From NCBI RefSeq assembly GCF_003315795.1, contig NZ_QMEY01000018.1, forward strand, positions 121,701 to 185,700: a DNA stretch of 64,000 bases, in the 5' to 3' direction. The stretch is from Spongiactinospora rosea (lineage in GTDB: Bacteria; Actinomycetota; Actinomycetes; Streptosporangiales; Streptosporangiaceae). This document shows positions 17,070 through 24,252 of this stretch, piece by piece (positions within the stretch are counted from its first letter, which is position 1; every line of letters begins with the position of its first letter). Below the pieces are notes generated by a model. That model saw nothing but the letters and a program-made list of their open reading frames with translations. It was not told the DNA's origin and ran no database searches. The translations under genes and the position numbers were made by a program.

Positions 17070-18013
17070 AGGTCCTCGTGCTGGGCGGCGCCGGTTTCAT
17101 CGGCCTGCACCTGACCCGCAGGCTGGTGGAGGGCGGGCACGACGTCACCGTCGTGGACGACTTCTCCCGCGGCGCCAGGGACACCGCGCTGGCCGAACTC
17201 GCCGGGCGGATCGACCTGCGCTCGGCCGACCTCACCGACCCCGCGGCCTACGCCGCCATCGAACGCGGCTGGGACCAGATCCACATGCTGGCCGCGGTGG
17301 TCGGGGTGCGCAACGTCGTGTCCGAGCCGACCCGCGTCATCAGGGTCAACACCCTGGCCCTGCTCAACCTGCTGGAGTGGATCGGCGCAGGTGAACGGCT
17401 GTTCTTCGCCTCCACCAGCGAGGTGTACGCGGGGGGCGTGAGCGCGGGCGTCGTCCCGGTGCCCACGCCGGAGACCGTGCCGCTGATGATCGAGGACGTG
17501 GCGGCGGCGCGGTTCACGTACGCGATGAGCAAGATGCTCGGCGAGGCGGCGGTCCTGCACGCCGCGCGGGCCAAGGGCTTCCCGGCCGTGGTGGGCCGGT
17601 TCCACAACGTCTACGGGCCGCGCATGGGGGCCGACCACGTCATCCCCGAACTGTCCCTGCGCGCCACCCGCGGCGAGGACCCCTTCCTGCTGTACGGGGC
17701 CGACCAGAGCCGGGCCTTCTGCTACGTGGACGACGCGGTGGAGGCGGTACTGCGGCTCATGGACGCTCCCGGGGCCGCCGGGCAGATCGTCCACATCGGC
17801 AACGACGCCGAGACCAACATCGGCGACCTGGCCAAACTGGTGCTCCAGATCGCCGGGCACACCCCCGCGATCCGGCACGTACCGGCCCCGCCGGGCTCGG
17901 TCGCGCGCCGCTGCCCCGACCTGTCCCGGCTGCGCGCGCTCACCGGCCACGAGCCGCGCGTCTCCCTGGAGGAAGGCGTACGCCGGACCTTCGCCTGGTA
18001 CCGGGAGGCGTGA
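17066..18013 (+). CDS. GalE-like UDP-sugar 4-epimerase
   Basis: 315 residues. Motifs: VLVLGGAGFIGLHLTRRL (NAD binding), VVDDFSRGA ending strand 2, LFFASTSEVYAGG with the catalytic Ser/Thr, and FTYAMSKMLGEAAV with the YxxxK pair. FHNVYGPRMGADHVIPEL and AFCYVDDAVEAVLRLMD are typical of GalE/WbpP-type enzymes. In Pel-producing bacteria the epimerase PelX makes UDP-GalNAc from UDP-GlcNAc; this gene is the best candidate for that step here. Coupled by ATGA to the dehydrogenase and nearly overlapping the second GH114-like gene. Confidence 0.85.
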   Translation: MKVLVLGGAGFIGLHLTRRLVEGGHDVTVVDDFSRGARDTALAELAGRIDLRSADLTDPAAYAAIERGWDQIHMLAAVVGVRNVVSEPTRVIRVNTLALLNLLEWIGAGERLFFASTSEVYAGGVSAGVVPVPTPETVPLMIEDVAAARFTYAMSKMLGEAAVLHAARAKGFPAVVGRFHNVYGPRMGADHVIPELSLRATRGEDPFLLYGADQSRAFCYVDDAVEAVLRLMDAPGAAGQIVHIGNDAETNIGDLAKLVLQIAGHTPAIRHVPAPPGSVARRCPDLSRLRALTGHEPRVSLEEGVRRTFAWYREA

Positions 18014-18702
18014 TGCTGCCCATCGCGTTCTACTACGGGGCGGGGGAGCTGGACCGGCTCTCCCGCTTCGGCAAGGTCGTCCTCCAGGCCGACTTCTACA
18101 CCGAGGGGGAACTGAGCGTGCTCAAGGCGCGCGGGGTCCAGACGCTGGGGTACCTGTCCCTGTCGGAGGACGTCGGACCGCCCGCCCCCTGGCAGCGGCC
18201 GGAGCGCAACCCCGACTGGGGCGGCGCGTTCGTCCACGTCGGAGATCCGCGGTGGATAGCGCACGTGGTGGCCCAGGCGCGGCGGGCGATGGCGCGGGGG
18301 TTCGGCGGGCTGTTCCTGGACACGCTCAACCTGGAACAGACCTATCCCGAGGACCTGCCGCACCTGCTGACCCTGATCGCGGCCGTCAAGGAGGAGGCCG
18401 GGCCCGACTACCTGCTGGCCAACCGGGGGTTCGGGCTGCTGCCCGAGTTGGCGGACCTGGTGGACGGGATCTTGTTCGAGTCCTTCTCGGCCCGCTGGGT
18501 GAACACCGACGGGTACGCGCGCTGGCCGGACGACGTGCTCGAAGTACACGCCTCGGTGGCCGAACGGCTGCTGGGGCTGGACGTGGACCTGTACGCGCTC
18601 GACTACGCCGACAGTGACGAACTGGCCGACTTCGCGCGGCGGCGGGCGGGGGAGTACGGCATGTTGTGCTTCGTCAGCGACCGGGTGCTGTCGCGGATCT
18701 GA
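18013..18702 (+). CDS. Second GH114-like protein (PelA hydrolase-domain-like)
   Basis: About 229 residues. Reads LPIAFYYGAGELDRLSRFGK, VVLQADFYTEGELSVLKARG, QTLGYLSLSEDVGP, GFGGLFLDTLNLEQTYPED and LVDGILFESFSARW, the same barrel elements as GH114 and as the N-terminal hydrolase domain of PelA (which opens with a similar FYYG pattern). The candidate acidic catalytic residues in FLDTL and FESF are kept. Unlike the first GH114 gene there is no signal peptide, so it may act in the cytosol or leave by an unseen route. ATG 18013 is preferred over GTG 18010 on spacing from GGGAGG. Last gene of the operon, followed by a hairpin terminator. Confidence 0.75.
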   Translation: MLPIAFYYGAGELDRLSRFGKVVLQADFYTEGELSVLKARGVQTLGYLSLSEDVGPPAPWQRPERNPDWGGAFVHVGDPRWIAHVVAQARRAMARGFGGLFLDTLNLEQTYPEDLPHLLTLIAAVKEEAGPDYLLANRGFGLLPELADLVDGILFESFSARWVNTDGYARWPDDVLEVHASVAERLLGLDVDLYALDYADSDELADFARRRAGEYGMLCFVSDRVLSRI

Positions 18703-18706
18703 CGCG

Positions 18707-18732
18707 GGCGCCGCCCCGGCGGGGGCGGCGCC
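18707..18732. terminator. Hairpin between convergent genes
   Basis: GGCGCCGCCCC at 18707-18717 pairs with GGGGCGGCGCC at 18722-18732 (11 bp, 4-nt loop). It sits between the end of the polysaccharide operon and the end of the convergent dioxygenase-like gene. There is no T-run, as is frequent in actinomycetes. Confidence 0.6.
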
Positions 18733-18740
18733 TGTGGCCG

Positions 18741-19346
18741 TCAGGAAAAGTTCAGTACGAAGTCGAACGTGGCCTGGCGTGGGGTCTGGTTCGGAGGAAC
18801 CGCCATCAGCAGGCGGGGGTCGTACTGCCAGTCCAAGATGTTCTGCGGCTCGTTGGGGAAAAAGAGCTGGGTCGTCAGTATCGGCCGGCCGCGGGCCTGG
18901 ACCTTGACGTGGATGTGGCGGGTGCGGCCGTAGTACTGCAGGCCAGGGAAGATCGTGGTCAGCCGGTACTGCCCCTGCGCGTTGGTGAACTGATGCCCGC
19001 GGAAGTTGTCCCCGACGTTGTCGTAGTTGCCGGAGGCGTCGGCGTGCCAGAAGTCCAGCAGGGCGTTGGCGATCGGCCGGCACGACAGGTTGTAGACACA
19101 GCCACTGACGATGAGCGGCGCGCCGCGTCCGGTAAAGGTGTCGCGCAGCGGGGAGGTGGGCCTGTATTCGGGGCCCTCGGGCGACAGCGGGGTGCGCGCG
19201 GGGGGCGGCTCGCAGTCCGGCGTGGGCTCTGTGTCGGCGGCGAGCGCGGGAAACTGCTGAAGAAGCACGGGAATCGGCGCGGCCAGGATCGCCGCCCTCA
19301 GCAGCGTCTTCCGGGAAACGACCCGGCCGGTGTACTCGGCGTCCAC
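18741..19346 (-). CDS. Exported intradiol dioxygenase-like protein
   Basis: About 201 residues from GTG 19346, which has AGGAGG 7 bp upstream. The N-terminus VSRKTLLRAAILAAPIPVLL looks like a Sec or weak Tat export signal, ending near PALAADTE. The body contains CVYNLSCRPIANALLDFWHA, then DASGNYDN, GQYRLTTIFPGLQYYGRTRH and IHVKVQ, then LTTQLFFPNEP. This is the intradiol ring-cleavage dioxygenase fold with Fe(III) ligands Tyr (NYDN), Tyr (QYYGR), His and His (RHIHV) all kept. Exported members of this family are widespread but mostly without known substrate. It could act on extracellular catechols. Convergent with the polysaccharide operon. Confidence 0.82.
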   Translation of the reverse strand: MDAEYTGRVVSRKTLLRAAILAAPIPVLLQQFPALAADTEPTPDCEPPPARTPLSPEGPEYRPTSPLRDTFTGRGAPLIVSGCVYNLSCRPIANALLDFWHADASGNYDNVGDNFRGHQFTNAQGQYRLTTIFPGLQYYGRTRHIHVKVQARGRPILTTQLFFPNEPQNILDWQYDPRLLMAVPPNQTPRQATFDFVLNFS

Positions 19347-19449
19347 GGCGACCTCCTCTTTCCGGGGCGGCTTGCTACCCCAGAAGCTGACACCGCGCTT
19401 TGCCGCCGAGTACCCCACATAAATCCATAACCGGCGGGATATGGCTGTT

Positions 19450-20652
19450 TCAGCGGTTCATTCGCAGGCTGAGCGCCGGGTGCGGCCCGTTGGTCTCCAG
19501 CCGGTACTCCTGCCCGGACTTGTGCGCGTTGTCCTCGATCACCCGCTCGCTGGGCGCGCGCTCCCCGCCCATGATCTGCTCCTGCATCCTCTCGAACCGC
19601 TCGTGCGCCTCCTGCACGTACCCGGTGCCGAGCGTGGTGTAGTCGATCTGCGTGGCGATCAGCTCGCGAATGTAGTCCTTGTTCGGCTCGAAGGTGACCG
19701 GCTTGGGAAGCTCGGAGGCGAGGACCTGTTCCGGGTCGCGGCCGTCGTGCCGCTTGAACAGCTCGGCCGCCAGGCGCAGGTGTTCCAGTTCCATGTTCAG
19801 GTGCAGTTCCCAGATCGCCCGCACCCTCGGGTCCGATTCGGTCTCCATGAACGAGTGGTAGAGGTAGCACTCGTTGTACTCGTGGTTCAGCAGCATCTCC
19901 CACCAGGTCTCGCCCGGGTCCACCAGCGATTCGTAGTGGGTGACGTGCTCTTCCTCGATCAGCCCGATCTCCTGGTAGAGCTGGCGGGCGATCGGTTCCA
20001 TGTAGAGCGGGCCGACGTTCATGTAGAAGTTCATGGTCTGCTGCTCGGCGGCCATGATGGTCAGCGCGTGCAGTTTGGAGACCGGCGCGGCGACCGACCT
20101 GTCGTACGGCTCGCGGATGTTGTCCACGGGGTCGCGGTGGTGCAGGTACGTCGGGCGGCCGGGCATGACCTCGGTCAGCGCGTCCACGATCTTCTCCGCC
20201 TTGCGGTGCTCGATCATCTCGTACAGGTTCGCGTACCGGTACAGGTGGTCGAAGTCCTCCAGCACACCGAACTCGTAGGCCCGCGTGAGGTATTCGTCCG
20301 GTTCCATCCGGGCCACCCAGGCGGTCAGGTCCACCGCCACCTGCTCGTACGCGAGCGTGGTCTCCAGTACCGAGGCCAGGCCGGGCAGCAGCCAGTTGAC
20401 CGCCTTCTGCTGCTGGGCCTCGATGTAGCGGACCCGGGCCAGGTGCCGTTTGAGGTCGATGTCGGGGCAGTGCCTGGCCAGTTGGTGGCTGAACAGGACG
20501 GCCTCCACCTCGATGCCGTTCATGGCGATGATCCGGCAGCGGGTGTAGGGGTCGGAATGGTCGGGGTCGATGGGGGCCACGTCGAGTTCCCGCCAGTTGC
20601 GGACCTGCCGGTCCAGCGGGATTCCGCGCTCGCGCAATGGATTGAAGGACAT
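19450..20652 (-). CDS. Ferritin-like (four-helix bundle) protein, unknown function
   Basis: About 400 residues from ATG 20652 (MSFNPLRERGIPLDRQVRNW); the frame extends upstream, but that part is Pro/Arg-rich intergenic sequence. The protein is all-helical and rich in Glu, His, Tyr and Trp. Several helices carry carboxylate/histidine patterns of di-iron ferritin-like bundles: RYIEAQQQKAVNW, ANLYEMIEHRKAEKIV, IMAAEQQTMNFYM, GLIEEEHVTHYESL and NMELEHLRLAAELF. The order suggests two tandem bundles. I know no named function. Neighbours are a hemerythrin and a metal transporter, so a role in iron, oxygen or peroxide handling is a reasonable inference. Confidence 0.6.
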   Translation of the reverse strand: MSFNPLRERGIPLDRQVRNWRELDVAPIDPDHSDPYTRCRIIAMNGIEVEAVLFSHQLARHCPDIDLKRHLARVRYIEAQQQKAVNWLLPGLASVLETTLAYEQVAVDLTAWVARMEPDEYLTRAYEFGVLEDFDHLYRYANLYEMIEHRKAEKIVDALTEVMPGRPTYLHHRDPVDNIREPYDRSVAAPVSKLHALTIMAAEQQTMNFYMNVGPLYMEPIARQLYQEIGLIEEEHVTHYESLVDPGETWWEMLLNHEYNECYLYHSFMETESDPRVRAIWELHLNMELEHLRLAAELFKRHDGRDPEQVLASELPKPVTFEPNKDYIRELIATQIDYTTLGTGYVQEAHERFERMQEQIMGGERAPSERVIEDNAHKSGQEYRLETNGPHPALSLRMNR

Positions 20653-20897
20653 CCGTGCCTCGCTCTCTCGGCTCTCGGGCCCGCGACGGCGGCAGGAGCC
20701 CCATGGCGCGGCGTACCCGGGGGCGGGCAGCGGAATCTTGCGCTCATCTCCGCATTCGGTATGTGAGCCGGGCATCGTCCAGATGTTTCCCCTTCAGTGG
20801 CGAAAGTGACGTACCGGGCGCGCGTGCCCGATCGTCCGCCGGGTAGGGCCCAGCGGTGTTCGCGCACCACCGGGCATCAGCGGAGGAGAGAAAAGAC

Positions 20898-21488
20898 ATG
20901 GCCGAGCGGCAGACGGTTCCCGAGCGGATGGACGAGGCGGACGTCATCGATCTTCTGCTGGCCCAGCACGCGCTGATCCGGGACCTGTTCGACGAGGTCG
21001 AGCAGGCGCCCGTGGAACGGCGGGCGGAGGCGTTCGGGCGGCTGGTCCGGCTGCTGGCCGTGCACGAGACGGCCGAAGAGGAGGTCGTGCACCCCTACGC
21101 CCGGCGCAAGCTGGACGGCGGGAGCGCCGTGGTGGACGACCGGCTGGCCGAGGAGAACGAGGCCAAGCAACTCCTGCAGCACATGGATCAGGCGGGGGCC
21201 GACGATCCCGATTTCATGGCGAACCTGCTGCGGCTCCGCACCGCCGTCGAGGCCCACGCGCGCAGCGAGGAGCGGTACGAGTTCCCCAAGCTGCGCGCCC
21301 ACACCAGCGACGCCGAACGGCGGGGCATGGCCGCTGCTGTCAAGGCGGCGGAGGCCATGGCCCCCACGCACCCGCATCCGGGCACCGAGTCGGCGGCCAG
21401 GAACGTGCTGATGGGCACCCCTGTCGCCATCATGGACCGGGCCCGCGACGCGATCCGCCGGGCCAAGGGCGAACCGACGACGGGATGA
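20898..21488 (+). CDS. Hemerythrin-domain protein
   Basis: About 196 residues from ATG 20898, preceded by CGGAGGAGAG. The pattern DVIDLLLAQHALIRDLFDEV, then LLAVHETAEEEVVHPYARRK, then LRTAVEAHARSEERYEFPKL matches the HHE cation-binding domain: His in QHALI, HE in VHETAEEE and HP, H in EAHARSEE. These bind a non-heme di-iron centre and sense or bind oxygen, NO or peroxide. A C-terminal extension of ~60 residues is basic. It diverges from the ferritin-like gene, with a 245-bp promoter region between them. Confidence 0.85.
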   Translation: MAERQTVPERMDEADVIDLLLAQHALIRDLFDEVEQAPVERRAEAFGRLVRLLAVHETAEEEVVHPYARRKLDGGSAVVDDRLAEENEAKQLLQHMDQAGADDPDFMANLLRLRTAVEAHARSEERYEFPKLRAHTSDAERRGMAAAVKAAEAMAPTHPHPGTESAARNVLMGTPVAIMDRARDAIRRAKGEPTTG

Positions 21489-21513
21489 CCCGGGGGCTCG
21501 GTTAGGCTGGCGG

Positions 21514-21612
21514 CGAGGGGAGTACTTCCCAAGGACCGGCCCGGTCAGTACGGACGTGACGTTGACGTCCTCGGGCGGACGCCCGCGCGGGCCGTGGGTG
21601 AAGGAGACCTCG
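21514..21612 (+). promoter_or_regulatory. Probable yybP-ykoY manganese riboswitch
   Basis: The leader of the TerC gene begins CGAGG and continues GGAGTA (21514-21523), contains GTTGACGTC near 21562-21570 and closes with GGAGACCTCG (21603-21612). The outer CGAGG pairs with CCTCG as helix P1. A GGGGAGTA opening and a late GAGACC are the conserved parts of the yybP-ykoY RNA, which binds Mn2+ and commonly precedes TerC/Alx-type genes. ATG of the gene is 29 bp downstream. Assigned by eye; a covariance search would settle it. Confidence 0.6.
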
Positions 21613-21640
21613 GACGGCCGAACGCGTTCGAGGAGGCTCC

Positions 21641-22636
21641 ATGCCCGCTGTGGCGATTGTCCAGCCCGCCGACCTGACCACGATCGGGTCACCGGCACTG
21701 TGGGCGGTGACGCTGGCGGGGCTGGCCCTGCTGCTGGGCGCGGACTTCCTGCTGACCCGCCGCCCGCACGAAGTGCGCATGCGCGAGGCCGTGACCTGGT
21801 CGGCGTTCTACCTCGCGCTGCCGCTGGCCTTCGGGGTGTACCTCTGGCAGGCCTTCGGGACCGGCGTCGCGGTGGAGTTCTACACCGGGTTCGTGGTGGA
21901 GAAGTCCCTGTCGATCGACAACCTGTTCGTGTTCATGCTGCTGCTGTCGGCCTTCGCCGTCCCGCGCATCTACGCGCAACGGGTGCTGCTGTACGGCATC
22001 ATCGGCGCGCTCGTGCTCCGGGCGATCTTCATCGCGCTGGGCGCGGCCGTACTGCGCAGCGGTACGTGGGCGTTCCTGCTGTTCGGCGCGATCCTGATCG
22101 TCACGGCCGGCAAGGTGCTGAAGGACGCCATGTCCGGGCACGGGGAGCAGGTCGACGTCTCCCGGATGCGCTCGGTACGCCTGCTGCGCCGGTTCATGCC
22201 GGTCACCGACGACTATCGCGGCTCGCGCCTGACGGTCCGCGAGAACGGCCGCCGCGCGCTGACCCCGCTGGCGCTCGCCATGGTGGCGGTGTTCGCCACC
22301 GACATCGTCTTCGCCGTCGATTCCGTCCCGGCCGTGTACGGCATCACCGAAGATCCGTTCCTGGTCTTCGCCACCAACGCCTTCGCCCTGCTCGGCCTGC
22401 GCGCGCTCTACTTCGTCATGCAGAGCGTGCTGGCCAGGCTGCGGCATCTGAACCACGGCCTGGCCATCATCCTGGCGTTCATCGGCGTCAAGCTGGTGCT
22501 GCACTGGGCGCACGGCGTCTGGCCGTGGCTCCCGGAGATCCCCACGCTGGTCTCCCTCGGCGTGATCATCACGGTACTGGTCACCGTCACGATCACCAGC
22601 ATGCTCGCCGCCGACCGCGCAGGCCCCGGCCGCTAA
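21641..22636 (+). CDS. TerC/Alx family membrane protein (metal exporter)
   Basis: 331 residues, around nine membrane helices. Family hallmarks: FYTGFVVEKSLSIDNLFVFM (acidic and Asp/Asn residues in the membrane) and VFATDIVFAVDSVPAVYGIT, the repeated DxxxxxDS pattern thought to coordinate metal, followed by FLVFATNAFALLGLRALYF. TerC/Alx/MeeF proteins export manganese or load it into exported proteins; tellurite resistance is not implied without the ter operon, which is absent. A probable Mn2+ riboswitch precedes it. GGAGG precedes ATG 21641. Confidence 0.88.
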   Translation: MPAVAIVQPADLTTIGSPALWAVTLAGLALLLGADFLLTRRPHEVRMREAVTWSAFYLALPLAFGVYLWQAFGTGVAVEFYTGFVVEKSLSIDNLFVFMLLLSAFAVPRIYAQRVLLYGIIGALVLRAIFIALGAAVLRSGTWAFLLFGAILIVTAGKVLKDAMSGHGEQVDVSRMRSVRLLRRFMPVTDDYRGSRLTVRENGRRALTPLALAMVAVFATDIVFAVDSVPAVYGITEDPFLVFATNAFALLGLRALYFVMQSVLARLRHLNHGLAIILAFIGVKLVLHWAHGVWPWLPEIPTLVSLGVIITVLVTVTITSMLAADRAGPGR

Positions 22637-22662
22637 CGCAACCACACGGGAAGCGCCCGAAA

Positions 22663-22884
22663 AGCTGCCGAAGGGCGGCCCCCATACCGACCAAAGCCTC
22701 GCCGCCGTCACCGAGATCCACGACGACCTCCGCCACCGCGCCCACACCAACGCCGCCTACGTCAACTTCCCCGACCCCGCCCTACGCCGCTGGTGGGACG
22801 CCTACCACGGCCCCAACCGAAATCGAACACCACTACGACCCGACCCGGCCGCCTGGCGGCGTGTTCCGATGGCCGGGCACCTGA
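22663..22884 (+). pseudogene. Relic of BBE-type FAD oxidase C-terminus
   Basis: A short stretch on the plus strand reads NAAYVNFPDPALRRWWDAYH in one frame (from 22749) and then, in the next frame, IEHHYDPTRPPGGVFRWPGT up to the stop near 22884. Together these match the end of berberine-bridge-type FAD oxidases (AYVNxxD, YYG, YDPxxxFR). The frame change, the lack of the FAD domain and the absence of a start show that it is a degraded remnant. It lies just behind the TerC gene. Confidence 0.55.
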
Positions 22885-22926
22885 CCAGATCGCTCCATGA
22901 TGCCGCTACCGGCGGCGTCCCTATCG

Positions 22927-24252
22927 TCACGTCGGCGTCGAGCTCATGAAAGTACGGGCCAGGCGGTCGATTTCGTCGTCCCTGGATGCCTCGTCCGCGC
23001 GCTGATTTCGGTCGATGCGGCCGCGTTCGGCTTTCAGCCGGCGCTCTTCCTCGCGCAGTTTGACCTCGTACTCGCCGGTCTTCTGGCGGGTGGTGAAGTT
23101 CAGCTCGGCTTCGTGGCAGGCCGCGCCCGCACGCAGTTCCTGGTGGAGGAGGCGGTCGTACTCGGTCTTGCCGTTCAGCACCTTGGAGATGATCGGCATG
23201 CAGTCGAGCAGGACGAAGATGATACGCAACAGCCAATGGGCGAAGTTGACCATGCCACTCTGGCTCGCGACGGTGCCCAATGCCTCCCATCGGTCGAGCA
23301 GGCCGATGTCGGTGTAGGCTCGCTTCTTCTCCTCGGCGTGCTCGGTGATCTTCCTGCTGAGTGCCGCCGCGCGTTCCTTTTCGGCGTTGGCGCGATCGGC
23401 CGCGAGGGAGCCGAGTTCCGTCTTCAGTTTCGCCACCTCCGCCTGCTGCGCGGGGATGTCATGCTTGGCGAGGAAGGTGTTGAGCTCGTTGTTCCGGGCC
23501 TTGCACTCGGGTCCGTCGCCGGGGACGCCCGTCGTACGGTTCGGGACCTTGACGCCATAGCATTCGCGGTCGCGGCGACTCGTCAGCCTCGCGTGCTCAG
23601 CTATGTCCGCCGCGAGTCGGTCTTCCGCCGCCTGGAGAGTGCTCTGCCTCTGCGTCATGTTGCCTTCGACGGCGAGTGCCTGGTCGCCGCCATCGAGAAG
23701 GTAGCCGGTACAGTCGACACCCGAAGGAGCCGGCCCCTTGAGCGGGTTGCACTGCTTGTACCGGCTCTCCGTCAAGCTGATCGCCTGGTCGCGTTCCAGC
23801 ATGATCTGCCGGTCGAGCCGCTCCTGAAAGAGCTTCAGGGTCAGCGGCTCGGCGATGAGGACGCCGATGACGACGGCGAGGGCGAGCCGGATCAGTACGT
23901 TGCCCCAGCGGGACCAGCCGTCCTTGTCGCCGTGCAGGCTGTAGATCAGGAATCGGTCGAGATTGGCGATGATCAGACCCCACAGCACAGCCACCGGCAC
24001 CAGCAAGAGCGGGGGCACCTGCGAGAGCAGTGTCAGCGCGGACAGTACGGAGGAGCCCGCGATGAGCGCGGTACTCACCACGATTCCGCCGAGGCTGCTG
24101 TAACGAGAACGTTCCTGGGGAACACTGGCGAGGATCTTCTCGTCGACCCCGGCGAACCAGCGGAGGACCATCCCGGGAGTGAGCCGGCCCCGGTGCCGGG
24201 GGCGGCGTCCATGCTGCTCGGTCGCCGTGGATCTGTGGAGCATGTCAACCAC
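22927..24252 (-). CDS. DUF4407 membrane protein
   Basis: 441 residues. The N-terminus (LRWFAGVDEKILASVPQERS) is the DUF4407 opening, followed by two membrane helices (GIVVSTALIAGSSVLSALTL, LLLVPVAVLWGLIIANLDRF), a third at ALAVVIGVLIAEPLTLKLF, a long extracytoplasmic or coiled-coil part (residues ~150-320) with four cysteines (QCNPL, VDCTG, RECYG, PECKA), a fourth helix (FAHWLLRIIFVLLDCMPIIS) and a charged coiled-coil tail. The function of DUF4407 is unknown. It is the last gene of the five-gene Crp/cyclase/NTPase operon, overlapping its neighbour by 8 bp, and is a plausible membrane effector. Confidence 0.8.
   Translation of the reverse strand: MVDMLHRSTATEQHGRRPRHRGRLTPGMVLRWFAGVDEKILASVPQERSRYSSLGGIVVSTALIAGSSVLSALTLLSQVPPLLLVPVAVLWGLIIANLDRFLIYSLHGDKDGWSRWGNVLIRLALAVVIGVLIAEPLTLKLFQERLDRQIMLERDQAISLTESRYKQCNPLKGPAPSGVDCTGYLLDGGDQALAVEGNMTQRQSTLQAAEDRLAADIAEHARLTSRRDRECYGVKVPNRTTGVPGDGPECKARNNELNTFLAKHDIPAQQAEVAKLKTELGSLAADRANAEKERAAALSRKITEHAEEKKRAYTDIGLLDRWEALGTVASQSGMVNFAHWLLRIIFVLLDCMPIISKVLNGKTEYDRLLHQELRAGAACHEAELNFTTRQKTGEYEVKLREEERRLKAERGRIDRNQRADEASRDDEIDRLARTFMSSTPT

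Noticed and set aside
21641..22636. Tellurite-resistance operon
   Set aside because: No terA/B/D/E/Z genes nearby; TerC alone with a Mn2+ riboswitch points to metal transport.
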